64,000 nt of DNA from Cyprinodon diabolis (Eukaryota > Chordata > Actinopteri > Cyprinodontiformes > Cyprinodontidae), in the NCBI GenBank assembly GCA_030533445.1, contig CM060065.1, positions 50,035,464 to 50,099,463 of the forward strand, given 5' to 3'. This document shows positions 12,001 to 27,000 of the stretch, one piece after another. Position numbers and translations under genes: made by a program. Under the pieces are notes generated by a model. The model was not told where the DNA came from. It made no database searches and was given only the letters and a program-made list of their open reading frames with translations. Within the stretch, counting starts at the first letter, position 1. Every line of letters starts with the position of its first letter.

Positions 12001-15000
12001 TAGGGAAGAAAGTGCTTCTTGTAGGAGTTGTCATAAGATACAACTTTCCGTAAAAGTTCAAAAAATATCCACTGGATTTGGTTTCCACCGTTTGAAGACG
12101 TTTCGCTTCCTCTCCAGGAAGCTTTTCTCAATTCAAATGTCTGTCATCACTGCAGATATTTTTTGAACTTTTACGGAATGACTATGACCCGGATCAGCGG
12201 TCACCAACCTTTTTACGGCTGAGGGCTACTTCATGGCTACCGAGTCATAGGAAGGGCTACCAATACTGACCTATGAACTGGAGGGATCAGTGTTCACCTA
12301 CAGTAAATCTCATCCATAAAAACTCATTTTTATTCTTATTTTATTCATTTTTTATTTTCTTTTTAATATTGTCATTTTGAAACCACTGAAATATGATGAA
12401 ATAGTTAACATGATGAAATAATACATAAATGATTAAAAAGAGGAGCAACAGAATAAAAAAAAAATTAAACTTAACCCACTGAGTGAGTTCTTCTGTTTTC
12501 AGAAGACGACGAGGGCCCCCCATGTGGTCCTTGAGGGCCTCTTGGTGCCCGCAGGCACTGTGTTGGTGACCCCTGACCTGGATGACTGAGAATCTTCATC
12601 AGCAAAATACAACTTGTTTCTCATAATTTTAGGACATAATGTTATGACTTTATTGTCATAATTTTACGACTTTATTCACGCAATTTTATGACCATTCTCG
12701 TTGCAACTTTTTTCTCGTAATGTTACGACTTTATTCTAGTTATTTAATGAATATTCTGTTTGCGACTTTATTCTCGAAACAGAAAGAAAAAAATCTCTAG
12801 CCTGGTCCTAACACTCCGTCGTGGTAAAGTGACAAGATGAGAAGTAAAATTGAACAGAAATGTGCTGAAATGTGTTGCTTAATTCCCTACACCCTTAAAT
12901 AAAAGTAAATAATTTCAGTTCGTTGCCCAATGAGTGAACACTAAGTTATTTGTGTGTCTGTTCTATGAAGACATCAGAGATTTTAGTGAAAAGCATCTAA
13001 AACGTGTTCAGCTCCGGAATGAAGAGGAGTTTAGAGACGAGTTAGGTGCTCTGTGCATCTCATTATGGATAAACATGCAACATAAGTGTTAGGGTGCTTC
13101 CACCTTGTTTCCTTTATGAAACAAGGAAGAGGCAGCATCAGGCTATGGCGTCACTTTGCTCAGCATCTCTTCCACCTTTGCAAGTAGAGTATCTGTGACT
13201 TTTTGTCCAGCAGAGGTTGTTGAAAGCAGACAGAAACACTGAGGTTTGCTGCTTTAATGTGAGAAAGTGTGTAAAAGCTTTGGGAATGTGAAAACTTTTT
13301 CACAGCTGCACATGTAAAAGCATTCAGGTTGTTATCGCCAAGCTAGACCCTATTTCATGTGTGGAAAGCTGATATTTTGACAGGTAGAAAGGTGGCGAAG
13401 TGTGAGAGCAGGTCTTGGCTTCGATCAGCTGGGGAATCATCCACAATGGATGTGTGTTTTGCATGTTTTGGCAGTAGCTGTAAGGCCCGGGTGACCAGGT
13501 GTGGTTCTGGGCAGTCGTCCAATTCCTGAAGTTCAGACGAGACACCCGAGCACTTTCACTAAGTTATTTCTGTCGTTTTTTTTCTATTTCTTTGTTCTGT
13601 CTTTTGCTCCAGTGGTGTCGAAGGGGTCAGTGTGTAAAATACGGGGAGCAGGGTCCGAGGGCCATCCACGGCCAGTGGTCGGCCTGGTCCCAGTGGTCTG
13701 ACTGCTCCAGAACATGCGGAGGAGGGGTCATGTACAGGGAACGATCCTGCACCAACCCAAGGTACGTGTGCACACACATGCAGGCAGTCATGCTCAATTC
13801 CCAAGCAGTTAATCACATTCATTTCTATGTTTTGAACCAGATTGAAAGTGCCAAACAGATGAGGAAATAATTAGTCCCATCGCACAGCTGACAAGACTTG
13901 CACTTTTAGCAGAATGGTATTCTTGAAGCTCTTTTTATTCCTCACGCTTTCTTTTCTGAACACCTGAATGAGCTTTCAGCCAGGTAGCTGTCAGCATGGA
14001 TATGTGCTCATATGCGCCCTCCCTCTAACCAACAAACACATGCAAACATACAGATACCGACTCTCATCTGTCAGGCTGACAGTCCAGACTGACAGACTTT
14101 CTCTCAGTGAGGTTTAGACATAAAACGTCTCCTAATAGCATGTTTCTGCTTTTCTAGGATGCTGCCAAGTCTTTCAGTGAATGTCTACTAAAGCTGTTCA
14201 CTCTTAAGTAGAAGTCCTGCTCTAAAGATGAAGATCCCAGAGCAGCATATCTCCCTTTCAGCCAAGAGCTCTGTGCATGTTTTCTCCAGCACACAGGAGA
14301 TTCTATATTAATGTCGTGTTGCACAGCACACATGCTGCAGCTTGTTTTTGGAGAAAAAGCATCAAGATTTATTGGATATTTCAGATGTTTGTTTTAGGGT
14401 CATGATTTTTGATAACTTCCTTCCTTTTTAATATCCACAATAGTATAAAAACCCAGCCGGTTCGGATGTTATCTTCCCATTAAATGGCCGTTATTGGTGG
14501 TTTTCTATCCCATAGAACGACTCCAGATTGCAAATTCTACCAATTAATAGGGGCAGTAGCTTGTTATCAATGAATGAATCCTAAACCTGAACCAATTTAA
14601 TATTTGCACTTGTATTTATGTGTTACCTAAAACTAATTTAAGTGGTTCTTCATGTATTGCAATAAAAAAAAAGTATCTATGTATGTAGTTTTTTTTTTTA
14701 AAAGACCAAATGAAGTCCGTATGGAGTTAAATATGTGGAATTTGTTCAAAGTAAAGGTTAAAAGCTAAAAGTAGGTAAACTGTAAATTAAAATGACGGTT
14801 TTAGAGACGGCATAGCAGCTGTTATCCCCTATAAGCTGCATGTTATCAGCTATAAGAAACCTACCAGAAGGTAGAGGAGCTGCAGTCTGAAGCCATTCTA
14901 TGGGACTAATAACCACTAATAACGGCCATTTAATGCTTGATCACATCCGAAACGGGTGAAAAACATTTTATAATGTAATTCACATTTTCATGATGTAGGT

Positions 15001-18000
15001 GTCATGATTTTACTAAAGTTTAGACCCAAATGTTGATGACCAAACAGGGAGACCAGGAGAAAAGTTTTAACAGTTTTTATTAAAGAGATAACGCAGAGAG
15101 AAGTGTTGCTCTGAACACTGCTCAACCGGAACTGAAAAGTGAGGGGAAGACACAGCGATTAGTTCAGGCTCAGTGGGAAATTTGATTCGTGAACTTGGAG
15201 AAGAGGATCTGGTTGCTGACTCACATTTCCAGAGAAGTTGTTGAATCTTTGACTCCAGTCTGTATGCTGTTGTTCCCATGTTTGTCTGATTCGGTGGAGG
15301 GCGGAACAGAATTTACCCAGAATGCGGTTGTTTGTAGGTGAAAGGAGAAACTGACTGCCACTCAGATTTCCTGCGGTACTTGAACGGGTCGTAGTGGAGA
15401 TGAATCCCTTCCTCAGTGTAAAGCTCAAACAATCTCTTGGGGAAAGTGGATCCAAACCTCCTGTTTGTAACCCCAGCTCAGCTTGAAGCTCTGTTGATCC
15501 TTCCAGGGAGAGAAGGTCAAAAAAATCCAGTTTGTAGGATGACTTCCTGCAGAGAGGCAAAAACAAAAACAATGTTTAAACTCAGGTTGACAAGAACTCA
15601 GTTTGACTCAGCAAAACTCAGCTTGGCTAGAGTACCCAAAACTGGCAAACACTCTGGCGTCGAGGTAGTGGCAGTCAGTAGCTTAATAACACTCCGTTAA
15701 CGAGGAAAGCATCAGCAGGTGTGTGAGGAGCAGTGATGGGACTAACGGCGTTGAAAGTAACTAAAGTAACTAACGCCGTTACCTTGTTTTAGTAACGAGT
15801 AATCTAACTAATTACTTAGACTGTAACTATAACGCAGTTACCATTGCAGACACCCCGTTACTGCGCGTTACTCAGGTCCCACAATGAACCTTATTTCATG
15901 ATAGGACTCGTGCGCAGCTGCGTGAAGCTGACATCCCACCCCAGTCAAAAAAAACTCTGCAAATAGACTGAATGGTTAGTGCAACGTTAGTGCAGATTTG
16001 TGCAGAAAAAAATATTGTTTGTGCTACTTTTGTTTAAGAGATATTAAAGATTATTTTTTAGGTCATCCAGAGGTGCGCGCCTTGTCATGAGAGAGGGGAG
16101 GATGAGATTGGCTGATGTATAGTGAGATTCCGTCTGTCAGTTGGGTAGGTGGGTGTTTCTGCTGGTGGGTGTTAACGTACAGCACACACAGAGAGATGGA
16201 GAGTCAGGAGGACTCCAGCAGCAAAACAGCGTTTTCCACATGGAAATACCGGCGTTACGTCGAGCTGCGTTTCCCCATCACATACGGTTTCCTCTGCATC
16301 TCCGCACAGCGCAGGCGGCAAGAGTCACCGCGCAAGCGACAGGAAACGCGCATGCTCGCTAAAGGCGCGCAACAGTCGCCCTGTGCTCGCGCCACAGAAG
16401 AACTACGGAGAGCGTGAACGATCAAATGAAAGCCTATATGAAGAAAGGGAGAGATCTGGATGGATGGATGGATGGATGGATGATGGATGGATGGATGGAT
16501 GGATGGATACTCTGCCTTTTCAACCTACTGTAGTTTTTATTTTAAACATTATTTGATGGCCTTTGTGGCAGGGATGGAGATCCATATTTTATGTCACACA
16601 CAGAGTATAGATCTAGATAGATAGATGGATAGATAGATGTTGCAGTATCTATAACAACCCAAACACACAGGATTTCAGAATTAGACACCCCCAGTTATTA
16701 ATTTCACCAGATCTGAATGCCCTGTTAAATAACTTCACATGGCGTTCCCCCCTGATGTCATTTACGTTGAGTTGCAATAAATGCTAAACTCTCTGCAGGT
16801 TCTTGTCTTTGTCGTCCGCTCTATTCAGCTGGCTTTGAAACACACGGCGAGAAGGTGGGGCTGGGTGGTGAGGGTTACGGGGGCGAGAAACGAAAAAGTA
16901 ACGCAATACTTACTTTTACTAGTAACTAGTTACTTTTATTGTGGAGTAACTCAGTTAGTAACTCAGTTACTTTTTGGGAGAAGTAACTAGTAACTATAAC
17001 TAATTACTTTTTCAAAGTAACGTGCCCAACACTGGTGAGGAGGCGGACCAGAACCAGGCGCCTCCTGGTGGAGGAAGGGAGACAAACACAGAACACGAAC
17101 ACACAGACAGGAGTCCTGACAGTAGGAAGGGTTGAGCATCTTTGGATTTGAGTGATTCCGATTCCTTGGTTTGATTCTGGTTCCTATTGATTCTCAATTC
17201 TGGATCTTTTGACAAAGTTTAGAAATTTCGAATGAACCTACTAAACCTCAAGTGGTCTGAACTTCTTAATGAAATGATTCTTTAAGAATCTAACTTCGTG
17301 TGAATGTTACCACAAATTGATTTTGGCTAAGCATGATGTATTATTATTATTATTTTTTTAAAGGTCATCAATTTATTAATTCTCAGCTCTAGAGTAGTGT
17401 TTTTTAAGTTACATTGAGGGCAAAAAGGACTATTTGCATTGTAAAGATTGCAGATCCCTGTTCCTGGGCCAAAAAGCTCATCAAAGTGACCTTGATAAAC
17501 TTCTTCTGCGTCGTTACCAACTGGAAACTTTTATCTCATTTGGATATTTTCCTTTTTAGTGATAATTTGACAGGATAACCTGACCCTCGTGGACTCCTTT
17601 CAAATGGTTTAGGAGCAAAAATAACTGCTGCAGGTTTCCAAAAAGTCCATTAGGACATATATATATATTTTATATCCCAATTCTGATAAAGTGCATTAAA
17701 GATAACAGAGAAAAGCCCATACCTTTCTAAGCATTAGGTTTATAATGCTTGGAAAGGCATGGGCTTTCCTCTTATCTTCCTCTTCAGTCCCCTTTCTTTT
17801 CTTCATTCACTTTATCAGTGCACTCTTTACCACTGGGGCAGACAGACTGATGGGGCTGCCCTGTCCGATTCAGTCGACTCGTCTCCTAATCCCTGCAAAG
17901 GATCAAAGACGCTTTCTGAGGCTGTCTGCTTCTCATATGATACACATTATACAGCGTGACTGGCAGACCGAAAAAGGGCCACAAAGCCTTCTAAACCGCG

Positions 18001-21000
18001 TTAGCTGTCAAGTTCATTTATCATTCCTGCGGCGTTAAACGGATCTCTGCAGGAGAGGCCGCTGTCTGCAGCTGCTAAACTGTGAGTTTTGGGATCAGCG
18101 AGACAAGAGGGTGGACGGAAGATGGTGAGGAATAAATATGAAATCCTATGGGGCCAAGTTATGATATCATTGTTAGCTCATGTTAAGTTTAAGGACATTT
18201 TACACCAAGATAAAGCAGTCACATAAAGAAATAAGACTCATCATTAGGTAATTGGTAACCTGACTCCGCCAGATGGATTTTCTCCGCATATCCATCCGGA
18301 AACCTTCCGTTGAAGTAATTTTGGGAAGGGGCGAAAATACTGGTTAGCTGATTGGCCTATGTTGGTGATAGACGGGCCAAATAACCCAATCAGATCAACG
18401 AAGCATATGACGTACTAACAGAGCGACGACGAAGAGGAGCCAATTGATAGATCAAACTCTTGCCGAAACCAGTCGGGAGAAGATCAAAAACATCTTTTCC
18501 TCTGAGAAAAGCCTCCAGAGCAGCGTTTTGCTCTTCTTTCAGTGAAGAAATACTCTGTAATTCCGATAAAACTCGCTCGATAGCCACGCAAACGCTAGTT
18601 TCATCGGCTGAAGCCGCCATGTTCTTTAGACTGTCGCGCTTCTCGTTACGTCACACCTCAACCCGCCTCAAAGCCAACGCTGATTGGACGATCGTTTGGT
18701 GAACGGCTCCAAATTTTCTTCAACGGAGAGTCTCCAGACTGATCTGCGAGTGAAACCTTGAAAGCTCGCGAGATCAGGATGGTCTCACGAGGCTAGGTAA
18801 TTGGTCCTTCTGTCAGAAATGTTCTCATACTGGTGTCTGGGGTCATTTTTAATCATTAGAAGAAGCAAATTATTAAACTGCACCAAACAAAAACAATGAA
18901 CCTTTAATTCTTTAGTAATCAGCAAAAATTGCTTTCATCAGATGAAAAGGTAAAAAACTTCCTACCCCTTGAAAGTAAATGTTATCCCTTCTAGATTTAA
19001 CTTCTGTGAGATGCTTCTTGTATCATCTACCAATCTCTGTCGTCAGTCTGGAGAAGTTTCTCCCATTGCATCAGCTTTGAGATATTTGATGAATTTCTTC
19101 GAGAGAGCTCAAAACAATAAAGAAATGGGCTTCATCTCCATTCCAGGATTTTTTTCCTCCTGCCAGTCAGTCCTTGGGTCAACCTCATGTTTTGGGATGG
19201 GGGTCTGCTCCAGCTTTCATCATTTTAGATGGTGTCACTTTGTTCTGAAGTGCCCTCTGATACAAAGCAGAATCTATGATGCCATCATCTTTAAAAACCA
19301 TGGGAGCTCTAGTTCTATGCCTCACACTTCACTGTGAGGTCCAGCAGTGATGTATTTCATTTATGTCAAACTGCTTCTCTCTGTTCTGCTTTCCAGATAA
19401 CGTAACTATAGGCGAATCTGTCAAAGTAACATTATTGAATCAATCCTGGTAATTGTCCAGGTTTCCTCTGGTTTGACTGGCCTTTATTTTTTTTTTCCCA
19501 AAGCCTTTTCCACACATTTTTTACAAAACTTCAACCGGTGCCGTTTGGACAGGCCAGCATTTACTGGAAAAAAATCGAAATCTAGATAAGTTGTTTTTTT
19601 CTTAAGTTTTCTTAAAAATAAGTGCATTTTTTCTTGGATTTAGTAGGTAAAAGAGAGATTTTGCCAATGGAACAAGACAATTTACACTTAAAATAAGAAA
19701 ACACAATTGCATTGTCTTATTTCAGGTGCATTTTATCTAATTTTCTTATTTTAAGAGCAAAAATACTCATTCTATTGGCAAACTATCTCATTTACCTACT
19801 CAAATTAAGCGTAAATACACTTAATTTATGACATTTCGACTAATTTTTAGATCCTTTTTCCAGTGTTGAGATTTACACAGTGTCAAAATCTTCCTATAGG
19901 TCCCACAAAAGCATTCAAGGAACTGAAAGGTTCTATAAAAAAAGCCCACAAAAGCACTTTATTGTTACCTGATATAAAGCGATATATGCCAAGCATCCAT
20001 CCTTAGTATTTTTCAATGTGAAAATAATTTTTGCACCTGGTTTTATTATTAGACATAAACTTTGCAGTATGCAATCACTATATTAGTCACTCACCAATCA
20101 CTTTGCCAGCTTTGGGTAGCCTCGTGAGACCATCCTGATCTCGCGAGCTTTCAAGGTTTCACTCGCAGATCAGTCTGGAGACTCTCCGTCAAAGAAAATT
20201 TGGAGCTGTTTACCAAACGAACGTCCAATCAGCGTTGGCTTTGAGGCGGGTTGAGGTGTGACGCAACAAGAAGTGCGACAGTTCAGTCTAAAGAACATGT
20301 CGGCTTCATCCGATGAAACTAGCGTTAGCGTGGCTATCGAGCAAGTTTTATCAGAATTACAGAGTATTTCTTCACTGAAAGAAGAGCAAAACACTGCTCT
20401 GGAGGCTTTTCTCAGAGGAAAAGATGTTTTTGCTCTTCTCCCGACTGGTTTCGGCAAGAGTTTGATCTATCAATTGGCTCCTCTTCGTCGTCGCTCTGTT
20501 AGTACGTCATATGCTTCGTTGATCTGATTGGTTTATTTGGCCCGTCTATCACCAACATAGGCCAATTAGCTAACCAGTATTTTCGCCTCTTCCTAAAATT
20601 ACTTCAACGGAAGGTTTCCAGATGGATATGCGGAGCAAATCCATCTGGCGGAGTCAGATTAAGCTTTGGGAGCTTCAGCGAACATTTCAGTGAACACCAG
20701 TGTTCATATTGTTTTCAGAGCATTACTTCTATCTTATCCCATTTGGCATCCCATATTTTTGTGCATTTTCACATTTGATTTTGGATTTTTTCTCTTTTTT
20801 CCAGACTTACACTCAGCATTAGTAACTTGCTTTGCTCCAATACTTCCTTGTTATTCATTGCAGACATGCAACAGACTACAATTGATTCAGCTTTTTTTAG
20901 GTCTGATTGAAGAAATAAAACCTATGAAGCCAACAGGGCACCATCACTTAATCAGAAACCCTTTTTTTTTTAGCAAAGTGAGATACTGGCATAGAGAGAT

Positions 21001-24000
21001 GTGAAGTCATAGAACATGACGGGGCCCCTTGCAGTTTGTTTGTAGTGTAAAATTTTTTCCCCATTTTTTAAAATCTCCTGTACCTTTAGAGTAGATTCAG
21101 TACGCTGGATTGGTTGACATTCTTTTGACCCCTTTCCAGAATAACCCACCATCACTCTGATGACCTCAGACAGATCTTTTGATGCCATTATCTCGCTCTC
21201 ACTTTTACAGTCTGGAGCACCACACTAGATGTCTTAGATTTTTTTTTTGCAGGGCAAGCCTTCTTAAAATGCTGAGTAAAGATGTCTAAATTAATGAAAA
21301 TATAAATAGAGCTAAATAAAAGCGAACCCTGAAGGAACAACCTGTTAGATCTTTGTTAAACTTGAAACTGGGCCAGAGATTCTCCATCCAACCGGACATG
21401 GCCCAAAACCTACAAATACAATTAAAATTGATTGGTTTGATCCAATCAGATCATTCAGAAAAACTCAGAAAAAACAATTTGAACATTTCTCTATCATTAA
21501 ACCCAGACCTAACTGAATGAATTGAATGTCAATATGTGGATTTGCAAAGCTTTAAATACTTTAATAGCAATTAAAGTCTTACTAAATGCACATGCACACA
21601 GTATTTTTTTTTTAAATCATTATTTGTCAAATAATTAATCAGTCAAATCGGCCACTAGTTTAGTTCTTCTAACTGTCCTTCACAGTGATGGGAGTAACGG
21701 CGTTGAAAGAAACGGCGTTACTAACGCCGCTACGTTTTTTAGTAACGAGTAATGAAAATGATTACTCTTACTGTAACTATCACGCAGTTACAATTGCCGA
21801 CACCCCGTTACTGCATGTTACTCAGGTCGCACAATTAAGCTTTTTTCATGAGGATGGAGAGTGAGGAGGACTCCAGCAGCAAAACAGCGTTTTCCAGATG
21901 GAAATACTGGTGTTACGTCAAGCTGCGTTTCCCCATCAGATACGGTTTCCCCTGCATCTCCGCACAGCGCGGCGGCACGATTCACCGTGCAAGCGACAGG
22001 AAACGCATGCTAGCTAAAGGCGCGTAACAGCCGCCCTGTGCTCGCGCCACAGGGGAACTACGGAGAGCGTGAACGATCATTAGCCTATATGGAGAAAGAG
22101 AGAAATATGAATGGATGGATGGATGGATGGATGGATGGATGGATGGATGGATGGATGGATGGATGGATGGATATAGCTACATGTTGCAGTATCTATAACA
22201 ACCCAAACACAGGATTTCAGAATTAGACATCCCCAGTTATTAATTTCCTACAAAAGTAAACTCGCAAAAGTAACGCAATAGTTACTTTTACTACTAACTA
22301 GTTACTTTTATTGTGGAGTAACTCAGTTACTAACTCTCTAACTCAGTTACGTTTTGGAGAAGTAACTATAACTAATTACTTTTTAAAAGTAACATGCCCA
22401 ACACTGGTCCTTCAACAATACAGGCTGCTTTGGGTTGTTCTGTTTCAGTAAATCTCTATCAAAGTGTTCAGCTAAATGTGACAAATTGTTGAAAGGTGTG
22501 CTTGTATTTCTTCTTTTCTGAGGCACCATACTTCACTTTCTTCTACTCCATTTCCCCGAAGACAACCTCTCAGGTCAAAGACTGTCAATTTATCTCCTAT
22601 GAACAAGCCTGGGAGATTAGTAGGTTCATTACTTTGACCCTGTTTTGTTGGCAGCCTAATATGTCAACACCTTTTTTTAAAGGGGCACATGAAGATTCTT
22701 AATTGGACCCTGCTTTACCGGAGCTCCCCGAGAGTCTTTTAAATGGAATATGGATCTATTTGATGTGTTAAAGGAATGGTGGAAAATTCTGTGAGAGACA
22801 AGGAGGGAGCAGGTGAGTCACAAAGGGTCGAAGAGCAGACATGGTGACCCCTGACCTACAGGGGTTTCCGCTCCTGTTGCCAGGTAGATTTACCAGGCTA
22901 CTGGGACATCTAAAGAACCTTCAGGGTCATGAAGTTTTTCACACACTGCAAAAAATGGAAATCTAAATAAGTCATTTTTGCCCAAATTAAGTGCATTTTT
23001 TTTTAATTAAGGAGGTAAGTGAGACACTTTGCCAATAGAACAAGACAATTTACACTTAAATAAGAAGAAAACAATTGCTTTGTCTTATTTCAAGTGTATA
23101 TTATCTAATTATCTTATTTTAGGAGTAAAAATACTTATTCCATTGGCAGATCATCTTATTTGCCTGCTCAAATTAAGGGTAAATACACCTCATTTAAGAC
23201 ATTTTTTACTTATTTCTAGATGTTTTTTGCAGTGCAAAAACTGATCAAATCTGCTTCACTGCAAAAACGATCTAGAAATAAGTAAAAATTTCTTAAATTA
23301 AGTGTATTCACCCTTAATTTGAGTAGGTAAATTAAATAGTTTGCCAATGGAATGAGTATTTTTCTCTTAAAATAAGATAATTAGATAATATGCACTTGAA
23401 ATAAGACAATGCAATTGTGTTTTCTTATTTTAAGTGTAAATTGTCTTATTCCATTGGCAAAATGTCTCTTTTACCTCCTCAATTAAAGAACAAATGCACT
23501 TATTTTAAGAAAAAATTACTTATCTAGATTTAGATTTTTTTGCAGTGTTCCATTGCTGCAGATTTATAATGGGATCGGAAAAAAACAAAGAGGATCGGAG
23601 TGGACGAGGATTTAACTCTGCTCCATATGAAATGGAGCATCCTCTACGCTCTAATTAGGATGACTTGACTGATGGTGTATACGGCGGACTTCCCCACTGG
23701 GCTGCCGTAAGCACCTTACCATATGGTCTGTGTTTGTGTGCGGCTAAGTCTTAACAGGATCAGGACTATGAAAACCAGGACCGAAATCCCCCCATCTCAC
23801 TGAAGGGAGGAAGATCGGCACAGAGCAGGTTGCTCACATGCTTTCAAACCATGAATGAGCTTCATCATTTTTGGCAGCCAAGTCGTTTTGTGATTGAGTG
23901 CAGGTCCAAACGGAGGCAATACCAAGCTGAGTTTGAAGAAAAATGCAGGCAAACTGTCACCCTGAGTATTTCCTTCCCAATGCTGAGGACACAGATATAT

Positions 24001-27000
24001 ACAGTGATTCCGCAGAAAATTTAAACATTTTCTCTTCATTTTTGTTACTTATTTTGTTTGTCTTTGTAAGCTGTTATTTTTATTAGACACAGCGCGGTTC
24101 CCAAGGCTGTGTGGCTGTTTACGTGCGTGTCCAATTCACTTTGGTAAACAGGCACACTCAATTTTCTCTGTTGGTGGTTGTTTGGGAATACTTCGCAGAA
24201 CTTTAGAAAGCCTGGGAAGTCAGACATGGCAGCCTGCTGTTTGTTAAGAATGATGAGACTCTGTCACTGCTAATCAAATGCCATTAAAAGGATTTCTTTA
24301 ATAACTCCTTTCATGTGCTTGTGTTTTTTTTTTTTACAATAGGACAATTTGGATTTTGTTTAATTGACAAATAATCCATATTTATTCAGTGTTACAAACC
24401 ATAATATTAGAGAGACTGGCCCCTTGAAAAACACAGTTTAGTACAGATTTAAAGCATCTTGCTGCTAAGGTTTCCTTTTCCTTAAAGCTACAGTGTGTAA
24501 TAATTACAGGGATATACAGTCAGAAATGTAATATATTATACATAACTATGTTATTTATCATCATCTACGAGCTCAGCCTCTTAACCTTAATATTTGCGTT
24601 GCCTTAGAATTCGTTATTTATAATTACATAGGAGCGGGTCTCGCAGCCATGGAGGCAGACATCTTTGCACTACGGCAGCGCAGAGCCAACAAACTAGCGA
24701 TTGCGAGATCGCCCATTACGCTCGAAAGTAACTACGGCAAGTTGAGAGAGATGAACTGAGACGGTACTGAACACACAGACTAATGAAATACTATCTGTAC
24801 AATTATCTATGTAAACAAACCTCATCACTTGAGAAGGTAGGTGATGCGGACGTCGTGGAAGACATTTTGTCCCGTAACGCTCGCCGTACTGTTGGGGGGG
24901 AGAAGCGGTGGGGGGGAGATGTTCATGTTGCTGCGGTCTGCAGTCTGGACGTTAGATGTCGCTGAAAATTACACACTGCAGCTTTAAACCTTTTAACCTG
25001 ATGTTATAACTCGAATTACAGCAAATTTTTCTAGGACAGAACAACTAATCATGGTGTATAGCTGTAAAAAAGATGGAAGTGGATATGAGATTTACAAGTC
25101 AAAACGCTGAAATGTGTGGCTTAGTGGTTTTAACATCAGATTTGTGCAAAACATTATTTTTATATCATAAGTACATATTAGGGAGTGGCGGCCTAGTGGT
25201 TAGAGCATAGAGCTTAGAACCCAGAGGTTCTGAGTTTCCCGTCTGCACAACAGCAGCTCACTGCTGCCCAATGGGAAGGATTGAATGCAGAGAGTTCATT
25301 TCATTACTCTGTACTTGTGATAATGTAATGGCAGTAAAATCTTGAAAAAGAAAAGAAATCTTTGACTAATCCCAGTTAGTAACTAACTGTTAGGAAAAAT
25401 CCACTGAAAAGCCAAATCTTCACGGTTCAAAGGGTAGATAAAAAGTAGCAATTTATAGTCTGGAAAATATGGTTTTCTCTCTGACAAATTCAGCAGTTTT
25501 ACAGAGGACAGTTTGGGTAGAGACCATTTGAAATCCTGGCTATACCTGTAAAAAAAACCTTCCTATGTTTAGTAGGGATGAAAGATATTATCAATGTGCT
25601 GTTTATATCAACCGTTATTGGTTTTAACACTAAGGCTGTGTCCAAATGTCCGCCCTAACCATTATATAGGCACTATATAATGGTTAGTGATCATCTATGT
25701 CACTAGATGAGCAAATGTATCCCAGAATGCCTCATGGGATTTGTTGTCACAGCGGCCCGCTGTTGCCTACGGCTGTCGCCGCTATCGGGTAGCCAATAGC
25801 AGCGACAAATAACAATGTTGGCGCAGGCACTGTGCGGGGAGGCGTAGTTACGTGACCAATTGTGAGCTAAAAGTAGTGATGTTCTGTCCAACGGTTAGTC
25901 AACTGTGTTCACTATGAAGTTCACTATATAAAGCCCCGCTCTATATACTGATTGAAGGATTTAGGGGTTGGGGTGGATGTTCGGACAGAACCTAAATATC
26001 AAACATTGGGCATTCTACCAGTATATTTAACCAATATATAGGTACTGTTTTTGTCACAAACAAGTGAAAATTCTGCCTGCACCAGCAGATAACAAGCTCC
26101 CAATTGAAGCATAAGTTTGTTACAGAAGAGATGCTAAAAAAATGTTTTAAAGTATCAGAAAGAGATACCTGAACTATTATTTGCAAAGGCTGGAAAATAT
26201 CAACTTAACGGACATTGGCCTAAATTTCAATATTGTGCTGCATTGCTGGAGTCAATGCGTCATCAATATCTATATTTATTATCAATAAAAAGACTATTAA
26301 GGCAGATTACAACATTTTTCATTCAAGAAATGCTGGTAACAATTCAAAATGTATTTTATTGCTGTTCTTGTCCAGTTGCCTCCCATCTTTCTTGTAAAAT
26401 AATCTGCTGACCAAAGAGGCATTACAGAGTTTTCAAAGGATACTGCCATCTTTGGCCAAAACACAGAACTGCAGCACACTTCTGCCCGTTCTCGTTAACA
26501 AGTTTGACTTCTTTCAGTGTTTTTTGCTTTTTTTACCTGACGTGGCGTTGCCAGTGCTGTCTAGTTGGCTTGATGCCAGTTGCTTCTGAGTATCCACAAG
26601 ATCAAACTTAAATATAACACTTTGATTGTTTGCCAGGTTAGATCCATCCACACAACAGGGAGGGAACATCCGACCCGAAGTACATTCAAGGAAAATAAGC
26701 AAAAGGCTTATAGATGCATCAGTGCAGAACTATTGAGGCGTCAGTTTGCACATCAAACGATGTTTTAATCATAAAGGGTCAAATAGAAAGGCTAATGTAA
26801 AGATATTTTTCAGTAAAAACTTGCAAAAAGCTCCATATTACTTGCCATTGATGGACCTCCAGCAACACATTATTAATATACCTTGTTGTATCCTCAACCC
26901 AGGCCAGAAAACAATGGTAGATTTTGCCCGGGATCAAGTCGACACAACCAGCTGTGTAACACTCGGCCCTGCCCTTTCAATGCGTTGGACTTCCGGGCCC

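Larger units (their letters stand above)
11659..12822. mobile_element. Foldback element with AAAGTCGTAAT tandem units
   Basis: The ends are inverted repeats with ACGACGGAG...CCAGGCTAGAGATTTTTT. Near-matching 8-bp flanks, AGTAAAGT (11651-11658) and GGTAAAGT (12823-12830), suggest a duplication with one change. Inside each arm are tandem ~22-bp units of the type GAGAATAAAGTCGTAATATT, in opposite orientations. A small hairpin element (12046-12178) and a hAT element (12195-12575) lie inside. Confidence 0.8.
10108..13612 (+). other. intron with Tc1 relic and nested foldback/hAT
   Basis: It holds a decayed Tc1 relic near 11100-11420 and a large foldback element (11659-12822) containing a small hairpin element and a hAT element. 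The sequence at 10141-11090 and 12850-13600 has no recognised feature. Confidence 0.8.
15000..17121 (-). mobile_element. Solo LTR, interrupted by a hAT element
   Basis: It begins TGTCATGA, ends TCCTGACA, and has the 5-bp duplication GTAGG at 14995-14999 and 17122-17126. Without the inserted hAT it is ~810 bp. A poly(A)-signal-like AATAAA on the minus strand (CTTTAATAAAAACTG) suggests minus orientation. A 137-codon minus-strand ORF inside it (15159-15572) matches no family I recognise. No internal retroelement region adjoins, hence solo LTR. Confidence 0.85.
13762..26902 (+). other. 13-kb intron rich in transposons
   Basis: It contains a TIR element at 14453-14958, a solo LTR split by a hAT (15000-17121), helicase-fragment copies C and D, a second hAT of the same family (21683-22406), CACTGC MITEs, a TTAA MITE, a SINE remnant and a Harbinger-type MITE. 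Stretches at 13870-14440, 17130-18240, 18810-19550, 20680-21670, 23560-24470 and 26000-26890 show nothing recognisable. Confidence 0.85.
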
